Shown here: in pieces, positions 29,337 through 38,300 of the stretch
How positions within the stretch are numbered: the stretch's first letter is position 1
How the letters are laid out: each line of letters begins with the position of its first letter
Source: Oscillospiraceae bacterium
GTDB taxonomy: Bacteria > Bacillota > Clostridia > Oscillospirales > Acutalibacteraceae
NCBI GenBank assembly: GCA_022650485.1
Contig: JALCPP010000001.1
Location: 248,001-312,000 of the forward strand
Length of the DNA stretch: 64,000 nt
Direction of reading: 5' to 3'
The notes under the pieces: generated by a model
The model's database searches: none
Told to the model about the DNA's origin: nothing
What the model saw: only the letters and a program-made list of their open reading frames with translations
Made by a program: the position numbers and the translations under genes

Positions 29337-29688
29337 CGGTATCCCTCCAAATCTCATTAAAAAAGCAGCTGTGCGCACCGGTATGGCAGGCCGCACCGGT
29401 CTGGTGAACTTGAACCAGCAAGGTGTCGCTGTCACAATCCCCGAAAATGCGTATTACCTTTTGCACATGACCGGAGGTTGCCCCTTTATTCCACAGTTCT
29501 TGGCGTGAACGGCTGTAAAACCAGGTGTAACCTGTTTCCAGTGTTTTGCGCATCGATTCCCGATTCATATATGCCAGCATCAGCACTTCACCGGTCTCCG
29601 CTTCCTGAACAATTGCCGGAAGCAGAGATCCTTTTTGAAAAAAAGATTCGATCTCACTTTCCGTAAGATTGCTTCGGTTCAGATTCAT
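29329..29688 (-). CDS. hisI: Phosphoribosyl-AMP cyclohydrolase
   Basis: Third enzyme of histidine synthesis, about 119 residues, opening the purine ring of PR-AMP. Diagnostic [38 protein letters not shown], and zinc/magnesium-site [21 protein letters not shown] are present. The start at 29688 ([10 protein letters not shown]) has AGGGA upstream and overlaps hisA by about 35 bases; an earlier start at 29721 would overlap more. Confidence 0.93.
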   Translation of the reverse strand: MNLNRSNLTESEIESFFQKGSLLPAIVQEAETGEVLMLAYMNRESMRKTLETGYTWFYSRSRQELWNKGATSGHVQKVIRIFGDCDSDTLLVQVHQTGAACHTGAHSCFFNEIWRDTDE

Positions 29689-30418
29689 TTGTCCCTGGTT
29701 CCCCTTTCTTACAGTAAGCAACAGCTTCTTTTAAGTCAAGAGCTCCGGCATAAAGTGATTTGCCACAGATAGTACCGTATAAATGCAGATTGCACAGGTC
29801 GGCGATATCTTGTAAACCACTGACGCCGCCGCTTGCAATAATGTTACAGGAAACACTGTTTTGAAGTCGTTTCAGCATGGTAAGATTCGGTCCCGCTAAA
29901 GTGCCGTCTTTAGATATATCTGTAAAGATAATATACTTTACACCTGCTGCTTCCATGTGCTTTGCCATACTGATATAATCAATCAAAGCGGTTTGCGTCC
30001 ACCCCTTCTGCGCGACTACACCATCCCTTGCATCAATACCCACCGCAATTCTGTCCCCGTATTTTTCGACGGCAGCGACAACAAATTCGGGGTTTGTAAT
30101 TGCTGCTGTCCCAAGAATCACCCGGGAAACACCATGGTTCAAGTAATCATCAACAGTTTCCATATTGCGGATGCCACCGCCGACCTCTAACTGAAGTTCG
30201 GACGTTTTCTGAATTTGAAACATCAAATCGGCATTTACCGGCTTTGCGGCTTTTGCCCCGTCCAAATCAACCACATGAAGCCATTCGGCCCCGGCCGACC
30301 GAAAAGACCGTGCTGTTTCCAACACATCGCCGGCTACCCGGTGTGCCGTGCTGTAATCTCCCTGAAACAGACGAACGCACTCCCCGTCTTTTAAATCAAT
30401 TGCAGGTAACAGTATCAC
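29654..30418 (-). CDS. hisA: ProFAR isomerase (HisA)
   Basis: TIM-barrel isomerase of 254 residues acting on the aminoimidazole carboxamide ribotide intermediate. The N-terminus [21 protein letters not shown], the [10 protein letters not shown]-like [19 protein letters not shown] and [11 protein letters not shown] near the C-terminus are HisA rather than HisF features. The start is GTG at 30418 with AAGGAGG nine bases upstream. Follows hisB after only 16 bases; hisH, normally between hisB and hisA, is absent, and hisF does not follow it. Confidence 0.95.
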   Translation of the reverse strand: MILLPAIDLKDGECVRLFQGDYSTAHRVAGDVLETARSFRSAGAEWLHVVDLDGAKAAKPVNADLMFQIQKTSELQLEVGGGIRNMETVDDYLNHGVSRVILGTAAITNPEFVVAAVEKYGDRIAVGIDARDGVVAQKGWTQTALIDYISMAKHMEAAGVKYIIFTDISKDGTLAGPNLTMLKRLQNSVSCNIIASGGVSGLQDIADLCNLHLYGTICGKSLYAGALDLKEAVAYCKKGEPGTNESEPKQSYGK

Positions 30419-30434
30419 ATCGGTTCCTCCTTTT

Positions 30435-31010
30435 TTACAGGGTTCCCTTTGTTGAAAGCGGTCCTTCCCCGGCGGGTGCAGCGGCAAGCCGCAGCGCATG
30501 TCCCATCGCTTTAAACACAGCTTCTGTCTGATGATGCGCATTGGTTCCATATTCCACCGAAACATGAAGGGTGATTCCGGCATTCATGGCAAACGCCCTC
30601 ATAAATTCTTCTGTTAAGCAGGAATCATAGTCACCGATCCGCTCCTGACGAAAATCAGCCTGAAAGACCAAATAGGGACGTCCGCTGATATCTACAACGG
30701 CTCGTGCCAAAGATTCATCCATGGGTACTGTAAAGCTGCCAAAGCGCGCGATACCTGACCGATCGCCCAGCGCTTGCGCAAATGCCTGGCCCAAAACAAT
30801 CCCCGTGTCTTCCACCGTGTGGTGACCATCAACCTTCAAATCCCCGCAGACGGAAACTTTCAGTCCGAATCCCCCATGAACGGCAAAGGAACTCAGCATG
30901 TGGTCAAAAAAACCGATTCCGGTGGCAATATCTATTTTCCCGCCATCCAGATTCAGCTGAACCGTACAATCTGTTTCCCTGGTTTTACGAACCTGCTCGG
31001 AAGTTCTCAT
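30435..31010 (-). CDS. hisB: Imidazoleglycerol-phosphate dehydratase
   Basis: Manganese enzyme of 191 residues. The two family signatures are present: GFFDHMLSSFAVHGG with DGHHTVEDTGIVLGQA, and GTNAHHQTEAVFKAMGHALR. ATG at 31010 with AAAGGAGG upstream. It is the monofunctional form without the phosphatase domain, so a histidinol-phosphate phosphatase must be encoded elsewhere. Confidence 0.97.
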   Translation of the reverse strand: MRTSEQVRKTRETDCTVQLNLDGGKIDIATGIGFFDHMLSSFAVHGGFGLKVSVCGDLKVDGHHTVEDTGIVLGQAFAQALGDRSGIARFGSFTVPMDESLARAVVDISGRPYLVFQADFRQERIGDYDSCLTEEFMRAFAMNAGITLHVSVEYGTNAHHQTEAVFKAMGHALRLAAAPAGEGPLSTKGTL

Positions 31011-31026
31011 GGAATATACCTCCTTT

Positions 31027-32076
31027 TTACAGAACCGACTCAATCTGTCGGATCACCTGCATGTTTTCTTCGTGAGTACCGGCGGTAATACGAAGAAAAT
31101 CGCCCAGGCAACGGACAACGGTTCTGGTTTTCATCAGCTCTTCAAAGATGCGCCCGCTCTCCGCAAAACGAACCAGCGTAAAATTTGTTACGCTGTCAAA
31201 AACCCGAAGCTGCTGCGGGTACTGATTTTCCAATGTGCGAAGCATGGAAAAAAGTTCTTTCTGCGATGCTTTTATTTCCGCTAGACCGGAAGCAATCCAA
31301 TCCTTTTCCCGCAATACAACGGAACCGATTTTCTGTGAGCACGCGTTGACATTATACGGGGATTTCACGGCCCGCACGGCACTGGTCAGTGCTGGATTCG
31401 CAACGGCAAATCCCAAGCGGAGTGCCGCCATTCCAAACATTTTTGAACAAGTGCGCAGAAGAATCAAATTATCGAAATTCGCTGCTTCCCGTATCAGGGA
31501 TTGATCCCAAAAGTCCATATACGCTTCATCCAGAACAACCAGAGCATGAACGGAACCGACCAGTTTTCGCACTTCTTCCCTGGTGAGTCCCAAACCGGTC
31601 GGATTACAGGGATTAGAGAAAATCAGCAACCGGACATTTCGCTCCCGAACAGATGAAATCAGCTTATCTAAATCAACTGAAAAATCTGAATTTTTCTGGT
31701 ACTCCAGACATTTTACTTCATTTAAATGCCCATAAAAGCGGTACATGGAAAAGTCGGGGGACAGTGTCATAATTGTGTCCCCTTTCATAACAAAAGCACT
31801 GAGAATTACAGAAATCAGCTCATCGGAACCGTTACCGGCGGTGACGGTCGATTCATCTACCCCATAATAATCGGCAAAACAGGAGCAAAGCTCTTTCGCA
31901 TAAGGGTCTGGATAACGGTTAAAAGCAACATTCGCCGCGGCATCTTTAATTTTTGCCAGCAATTCTTTTGTTGGTTGGCAGAAAGACTCATTTGCATCCA
32001 GACGAATCGAATAATGCCCGACAACCGGCTCATAAGGCTTTAAATCCCTGATTTTCGCATTGAGATTAAACATCAT
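31027..32076 (-). CDS. hisC: Histidinol-phosphate aminotransferase
   Basis: PLP enzyme of 349 residues. IRLDANESF at the N-terminus, FSNPCNPTGLGLTREEV, DEAYMDFWDQS, and the PLP lysine in LLRTCSKMFGMAALRLGFAVA mark the family. Start overlaps the hisD stop by four bases (ATGATG; either ATG possible). Uses glutamate to form histidinol phosphate. Confidence 0.96.
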   Translation of the reverse strand: MMFNLNAKIRDLKPYEPVVGHYSIRLDANESFCQPTKELLAKIKDAAANVAFNRYPDPYAKELCSCFADYYGVDESTVTAGNGSDELISVILSAFVMKGDTIMTLSPDFSMYRFYGHLNEVKCLEYQKNSDFSVDLDKLISSVRERNVRLLIFSNPCNPTGLGLTREEVRKLVGSVHALVVLDEAYMDFWDQSLIREAANFDNLILLRTCSKMFGMAALRLGFAVANPALTSAVRAVKSPYNVNACSQKIGSVVLREKDWIASGLAEIKASQKELFSMLRTLENQYPQQLRVFDSVTNFTLVRFAESGRIFEELMKTRTVVRCLGDFLRITAGTHEENMQVIRQIESVL

Positions 32077-33365
32077 CCATTCCCCCCTCTTACGCGGATT
32101 GAATTGGCGTGCGCGGTCAGTCCCTCTGCCTGTGCAAGCGCAATAATATCGTCTTCTGCCGCTTTCAGCGCCGGCTTGGTGTAATATAAAAAGCTAGACT
32201 TTTTAATAAAGCTGTCCACAGAAAGCGGCGAAAAAAAGCGTGCGGTTCCGCTGGTGGGAAGTACGTGATTGGGACCCGCATAATAATCGCCGAGAGGTTC
32301 CGGGGAATATTCGCCAAGAAAAACCGAACCCGCGTTGTCAATACTTCCAAGGTACTCCATCGGATTTGAAACGCAGAGTTCAAGGTGTTCCGGCGCAAGC
32401 TGATTGGCAAAGGAAACCGCGTCCTCCAAGCTGCCGCACAAAACAACGGCACCGTAATTTTCCAGTGATTGTTTGATCTGTTCACGGCGGGAAAGGGTTT
32501 GAATCTGACGTGAAATTTCCGCAATCGTTTTTTCGGCGACATCGCGGGAAGTGGTGAGAAGGATCGCGGAAGCCAAAACATCATGCTCCGCCTGGGACAT
32601 CAGGTCGGCGGCCAGGAAAACGGGGTTTGCGGTTTCATCCGCCAAAATCAGAATTTCACTTGGCCCGGCAACCATATCGATTCCAACCGTCCCGTAGAGC
32701 TGCTTTTTCGCCGTTGCCACATAGATATTTCCCGGGCCGACAATCTTGTCGACCATGGGAACGGTTTCGGTTCCAAACGCCAGCGCGGCCACTGCCTGCG
32801 CCCCGCCAATCTGAAAGACTCGGTCCACACCGGCGGCATAGGCGGCAGCCATGATATTGGGGTTTGGTCTGCCGTGTTTTCCCGGCGGCGTCGTCATGAT
32901 AATCTGCCCCACACCGGCAATCTTTGCGGGAATCGCATTCATCAGTACCGAGGAAGGATAGGCCGCTGTGCCGCCCGGAACATAGATGCCGACGCGCGCC
33001 AATCCCCTGACACGCTGACCCATCATCACGCCGTCTGGACTTGTTGTAAACCAGCTCTGCTGTCTTTGACGTTCATGAAATTCCGTAATGTTTTTTGATG
33101 CCCGGTCAATTGCTTTCAGAAAAGAAGAATTGCAGCTCTGTACCGCTGCTTTCATTTCCTTTCGGCCCAGCTCCAACGGCTCTGGCAGTGAACCGTCAAA
33201 TTTCAGGGTATACTCGCGGACCGCCTTGTCCCCATGACTTCTGACCTCTGCGATAATTTTCGCAACAGACTGCTCAATTTGCGGGTTGGACTTGCCCGCC
33301 CGCTCTTTAAGCTTAGAAATCAATTCCCGTCCGGTACCGCCTTTTGCATCCAAAATCTTCAGCAT
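32073..33365 (-). CDS. hisD: Histidinol dehydrogenase
   Basis: Zinc enzyme of 430 residues that makes the last two oxidations from histidinol to histidine. VGIYVPGGTAAYPSSVLM, VDKIVGPGNIYVATAKK, DMVAGPSEILILAD with DLMSQAEHD and the C-terminal EHLEL and GDYYAGPNHVLPTSGTARF are clear. GGAAGG precedes the ATG. Co-transcribed between hisG and hisC. Confidence 0.97.
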   Translation of the reverse strand: MLKILDAKGGTGRELISKLKERAGKSNPQIEQSVAKIIAEVRSHGDKAVREYTLKFDGSLPEPLELGRKEMKAAVQSCNSSFLKAIDRASKNITEFHERQRQQSWFTTSPDGVMMGQRVRGLARVGIYVPGGTAAYPSSVLMNAIPAKIAGVGQIIMTTPPGKHGRPNPNIMAAAYAAGVDRVFQIGGAQAVAALAFGTETVPMVDKIVGPGNIYVATAKKQLYGTVGIDMVAGPSEILILADETANPVFLAADLMSQAEHDVLASAILLTTSRDVAEKTIAEISRQIQTLSRREQIKQSLENYGAVVLCGSLEDAVSFANQLAPEHLELCVSNPMEYLGSIDNAGSVFLGEYSPEPLGDYYAGPNHVLPTSGTARFFSPLSVDSFIKKSSFLYYTKPALKAAEDDIIALAQAEGLTAHANSIRVRGGNG

Positions 33366-33395
33366 ACTCTTTACATTCCTTCCTCAGGCAACCGT

Positions 33396-34022
33396 TTAAC
33401 AGACAAATTGCTCCATCCGGTCCGTCAGCGCTTCAATCTCTGTTTTTCTGAGTTTCATGCTTGCCGCATTAACAATCAGCCGCGCGGAAACATCACAGAT
33501 TGTATCAATTACTTCCAACCCGTTTTCTTTCAGGGTGGTTCCTGTTTCCACGATATCCACAATTGCGTCGGCAAGGCCGAGAAGCGGAGCCAGTTCAACA
33601 GATCCCTCTATTTTGATGATGCGGACATCCATCGCCTTGCTTTCAAAATAGTTGCGCGCAACACCGGGATATTTGGTTGCAATTGTTTTGGCGGAATAGC
33701 CACTGAAAAAGCTGCCCCCTTTCGGTCCTGCCAGCGCAAACCGGCATCGGCCGAATCCAAGGTCAAGTACTTCATAGAAATTTCCGCCCTGATTCAGAAT
33801 GGTATCTTTACCAACCACGCCCAAGTCACAGACCCCGTACTGCACATAAGTAATGACATCCGCCGCTTTTGCAAGGACGACTTCCAGTCCGTCCCCAACC
33901 GGAAGAATTAATTTTCGTCCTTTGTTCCGGACTGCGGAACAGTCATAGCCGATTTTTTCAAACAGGTTTACCGTGCTGTCTTCCAATCTTCCCTTGGTCA
34001 AGGCGATTCTGAGCGGTTTCAT
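33396..34022 (-). CDS. hisG: ATP phosphoribosyltransferase, short form
   Basis: First enzyme of histidine synthesis, 208 residues, joining ATP and PRPP. The short HisG lacks the C-terminal regulatory domain and works as a hetero-octamer with HisZ, whose gene lies just upstream. RIALTKGRLEDSTVNLFEKIG, GVCDLGVVGKDTI and the PRPP-binding DAIVDIVETGTTLKENGL are present. AGGTGGG precedes the ATG; gap to hisZ is 12 bases. Confidence 0.97.
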   Translation of the reverse strand: MKPLRIALTKGRLEDSTVNLFEKIGYDCSAVRNKGRKLILPVGDGLEVVLAKAADVITYVQYGVCDLGVVGKDTILNQGGNFYEVLDLGFGRCRFALAGPKGGSFFSGYSAKTIATKYPGVARNYFESKAMDVRIIKIEGSVELAPLLGLADAIVDIVETGTTLKENGLEVIDTICDVSARLIVNAASMKLRKTEIEALTDRMEQFVC

Positions 34023-34034
34023 TTTTTTCCCACC

Positions 34035-35231
34035 TTATATCAGATTGACTGTTTTGATGGTTTCGCCAACAAAATCGATTCGTTTGATTCCGCTTGTCTG
34101 TGCATAATCAATCGCTTCGTCCTGCGTTTTAAACACACTGGTTTCGCAGTGAAGACCTTTCGCAATCAAGTCGGCAGCATATTCCAGCGCCTGCACTTCA
34201 TAACCATCATCCCCGTGAACCATAATGTCCATCGGAAGGACCGGACTCACATTGCCGCGGTCCAGCAAGGTCTTGGCAATCGCATCCACATTCACCGCAA
34301 AACCGATTGCCGGCGTCGGCTGACCAAAATGGCCCAGCAAATTGTCGTAGCGGCCGCCCAGTAACACGGCGTCGCCAAATTCTTCCACATAAGCGCTGAA
34401 TACAATCCCCGTGTAATAATCATTTCGCTGAACCAGTCCCAAGTCAATCATCAGCTTTCCGCTTTGGTCCAATGCGGAAAGAGAACGGTAGATTTTACGC
34501 AGATAATCCAGAGTACCGGTCATCTTAGCGCTGTTTTGCAGACAAGAAGCACGCTCGAACACTTCTTCGCCGCCAAACAGCCGCGGCAGTTCCCGTAAGG
34601 CACGGGCGTCTTCACTTGCCGGCAGTGTGTCAAGGATTCTGTTTAAACGTGCATAATTTTTTGTTTCGATTGCACCGCGGATTTTTTCCCGCAGATTTTC
34701 CCCGGCGGGAATTTTTTCCGCAAGAGACCGAAAAAAGCCGGCATGACCAATTTCCAGCCGGAACCCCGGCACGCATTTTCCAAGCGCTTCCAACGCAGTG
34801 GACATAACGTCCAGATCGGCACGAATTCCCCCCGCACCAAGGAGCTCGATTCCGGTCTGCACCGATTCGTCACTTTGCCCCGTTAAACCGGGATGATTCC
34901 TGTAAATCGGCTGTGTGTAAAAGAGCCGGATCGGCTTTGGCAGATTCTGCAGCCGGGTAGCGGTCAGGCGTGCAATCGGCAGTGTGGAATCCGGGCGCAT
35001 CACAACCAAACGCCCGTGTTTATCCGACATTTTATACATCACATTTTGAGAGATGCCGGAAAAATCGGGGTCGAAAACATCGTAAAATTCCAACCCCGGC
35101 GTTACCACCTCATGAAATCCATGGGAAGAAAAAACATCCCCTATGGTTCTTTCAATATACCGCCGGGTCAAACATTCTTCAAATAAAAAATCTTTCGTGC
35201 CTTCCGGTGTGATTCTGTCATTTTTTTTCAT
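34035..35231 (-). CDS. hisZ: ATP phosphoribosyltransferase regulatory subunit
   Basis: Class II histidyl-tRNA-synthetase-like protein of 398 residues that activates short HisG and mediates histidine feedback. ITPEGTKDFLFEECLTRRYIE, RPDSTLPIARLTATR (motif 2 region) and DLGLVQRNDYYTGIVFSAYVEEFG with GGRYDNLLGHFG (motif 3 region) are visible. It lacks the tRNA-binding C-terminal domain of true HisS, and its position beside short hisG decides the call. AAGGAG lies eight bases before the ATG. First gene of the his operon. Confidence 0.95.
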   Translation of the reverse strand: MKKNDRITPEGTKDFLFEECLTRRYIERTIGDVFSSHGFHEVVTPGLEFYDVFDPDFSGISQNVMYKMSDKHGRLVVMRPDSTLPIARLTATRLQNLPKPIRLFYTQPIYRNHPGLTGQSDESVQTGIELLGAGGIRADLDVMSTALEALGKCVPGFRLEIGHAGFFRSLAEKIPAGENLREKIRGAIETKNYARLNRILDTLPASEDARALRELPRLFGGEEVFERASCLQNSAKMTGTLDYLRKIYRSLSALDQSGKLMIDLGLVQRNDYYTGIVFSAYVEEFGDAVLLGGRYDNLLGHFGQPTPAIGFAVNVDAIAKTLLDRGNVSPVLPMDIMVHGDDGYEVQALEYAADLIAKGLHCETSVFKTQDEAIDYAQTSGIKRIDFVGETIKTVNLI

Positions 35232-35251
35232 GGATGCCGCTCCTTATATTC

Positions 35252-35270
35252 CACGATGCACTTTATCGTG
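35252..35270. promoter_or_regulatory. Inverted repeat at the his operon transcription start
   Basis: CACGAT (35252-35257) and ATCGTG (35265-35270) flank a seven-base centre, lying at or just after the expected start of transcription. Its position suits an operator for a histidine repressor. No T-box is present; the leader is too short. Confidence 0.4.
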
Positions 35271-35275
35271 CTAAT

Positions 35276-35304
35276 AGGATAGCATACTAAAATATCGTTG
35301 TCAA
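35276..35304 (-). promoter_or_regulatory. Promoter of the his operon
   Basis: Minus-strand TTGACA (35304-35299), 17-base spacer, TATCCT (35281-35276). The -35 abuts the polC stop codon, and no terminator is seen between polC and hisZ. Confidence 0.7.
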
Positions 35305-38300
35305 CTAGAACAACGACATTTGACTGCTTTTGGGCAAATCTTTCAGAACTCCTGCTTGTTCAAAGGTTTCAATCACAGATTTTGAGACTTTCGAGCGGGC
35401 CTGCAAATCATCCACAGAGATATATGCCCCTTTCTTTCCGGCTTCCGCCAGACTTTTGGCAGCGGCTTCGCCGACCCCGGATAGGGAAAGGAACGGAAGG
35501 CGAATCTTTCCGTTTTCCACCAGATATTTTTTGGCATCGGATCGGTACAGGTCAATGGGCAGCGTTTCAATTCCACGGGCCAGCATTTCATTGACGATCT
35601 GCAAAGTCGCATAAGCGGCTGTTTCTTTTGCAGACGCCTCTTTTCCCTTCATGGCGATTTCGCTCATTTTTCGCCGGACCGCCTCGCGGCCCTGCATCAC
35701 CAGCGCTCCGTCAAAATCTTCACCGCGAACGGTGAAATAGGCGGCGTAATATTCCACGGGCTTATGGACCTTGTACCAACCAAGACGAAGAGTCGAAATC
35801 ATGTACGCCGCGGCGTGCGCTTTCGGGAACATATATTTGATCTTCATACAGGAATCGAGATACCACTGCGGTACATCGTGATCTTTCATCGCCTGAATAT
35901 AGTCCTGTGTCAATAACTTCGGTGCCTTTCCCTTTCTGGTAATTTCCATAATCTTAAATGCCATTTTCGGTTCCAGACCTTTGTGCAGCAGGTATGTCAT
36001 GATGCTGTCGCGCGTTCCGATGACTTCTGAAATCTTGCAGGTTCCGTTTTTGATCAGTTCCTGCGCATTGCCAAGCCAGACATCCGTGCCGTGGGACAGA
36101 CCGGAAACCTGCAATAAATCGGAAAAAGTCTGCGGATTGGAATCAATCAACATCTGGCGGACAAAATTTGTGCCGACTTCCGGCAGGGAAAATGTGCCTG
36201 TTTTCGAATCGATATCCTCCGGTTTCACGCCAAGCGCTTTTGTAGAAGTAAACAGAGACATCACCTGTGGGTCGCTCATGGATACGTCCATCACTGGAAT
36301 TCCTGTATAATCCTCCAGATAGCGGTAGATCGTCGGAACATCATGCCCCAGTTCATCCAGTTTGCAAATGGTATCGTGAATGGAATGGAAGTCGAAATGG
36401 GTTGTGATACTGTCTGATTTTTGGTCGTTAGCCGGGTGTTGAACCGGGCAAAAATCAAAAACCTCTTTTCCTTTCGGGACGACAACCATGCCGCCGGGGT
36501 GCTGACCCGTGGTACGCTTAACGCCGGTGCAGCCCGCCGCCAAACGCAATTCTTCCGCACGGTGCAGAACCAGACCCTTTTCCTCTTCATATTTTTTAAC
36601 AAAACCAAGCGCCGTTTTATCCGCCACCGTGGCAATGGTTCCAGCTTTAAACACGTGATCCTTACCAAACAGTGTTTCTGTGTAGCGATGGGCGCTTGAC
36701 TGGTATTCACCGGAAAAGTTCAGGTCGATATCAGGGGTTTTGTCACCGTCAAATCCAAGAAATGTTTCAAAAGGAATGGTATGCCCGTCGCGGTTATAAT
36801 CCGCACCGCAAACGGGGCATTTTTTCGGAGGAAGGTCAAACCCGCTTCCAATGCTGCCATCGGTGATAAATTCGCTGTTCTTGCAGTTTGGGCATACATA
36901 ATGCGGCACAAGCGGATTTACTTCCGAAATACCCGCCAGATTCGCGACAAACGACGAACCGACCGAACCACGCGAACCAACCAGATATCCGTGTGCTACG
37001 GAATCTGCAACCAGCTTCTGCGCAATCATATACAAAATGGAAAATCCGTGCTTGGTGATGGAACCGAGCTCCCGTTCCAGTCTTTTCTGAACCAGCTCCG
37101 GCAGCGGATCCCCGTACACCTCTTTGGCGCGCGTCCAGGTGATTTCGGTCAACTGCTCCTCTGCGCCCTCAATAAACGGAGGAAATGTTCCTTCCGGAAT
37201 CGGGCGGATTTCTTCCACCATATCGGCAATTTTATTCGGATTTGTCACAACCACCTCATACGCTTTTTCTTTGCCCAGATAAGAAAATTCACGCAGCATT
37301 TCCTTCGTGGTTCTGAAATAGAGAGGAGCCTGCTCGTCCGCATCTTTAAAGCCAAGCCCCTGCATCAAAATCTTACGGTAGTCGCCGTCTTTTGGGTCAA
37401 GAAAGTGAACGTCACAAGTTGCAACTACGGGCAGATTCAGCTTTTCCCCCAGTTTTATTACCGTGCGGTTAAAATCCCGGATTTTTTCTTCATCCGGTAC
37501 CATTCCTTCGCGCACCATAAAACGGTTGTTCCCAACCGGCTGAATCTCCAGATAATCGTAAAACGATGCAATTTTACACAGCGTAGACCACGGCTGAGCC
37601 CCGGAAATTGCCCTGTAAAGCTCCCCAGCTTCACAGGCGCTGCCGACCAGCAGGCCTTCGCGGCATTTCATCAATTCCGATTTTGGAATCCGCGGGTTGC
37701 GATAAAAATATTCCAAATGAGATTTTGAGATCAGCTTATACAGATTCTTGAGGCCGGTCAGATTTTTTGTCAGCAGAATCATGTGGTAGGATTTCATTTT
37801 TTTGATATCTCCGCCGGCAAGGCAGCTATTGATATCCTGCACCGTTTTTGCGCTGGTATCCTCTTTCAGCTGCTGAATCAGCTTTAAAAAGATTTGACCC
37901 AGCACCGCGGCATCGTCACAGGCGCGGTGGTGGTTAAACGGGTCTAGTTTTAAATATTTTGCAACTGTATCTAATTTTACATTTTTAATTCCTTTTAAAA
38001 GTGAGCGGCACATGGGAACCGTGTCAATATACGTATTGGTAAAAGAAAGCGCGCTCCGCTCTGCGGCCACCCGGATAAAAGAGGTATCAAAGTCGGCATT
38101 ATGGGCAATTAAAAGCGCATTTTCCCCGCAGTACTCAAAAAAATCTTTGAGCGCCTGGGATTCCGACGGCGCGTCTTTGACCATATTGTCTGTAATTCCG
38201 GTCAATGCCGTAATCTTCGCCGGAATTCCGCGTTCCGGGTTGACAAATGTATCAAACGAATCCTTTACTTCTCCGTTCACAATGCGAACCGCACCGATTT

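Noticed and set aside
36781-37728. A 315-codon open frame on the plus strand
   Set aside because: It lies wholly antisense to polC, has no ribosome site and gives a low-complexity, basic product; polC is certain.
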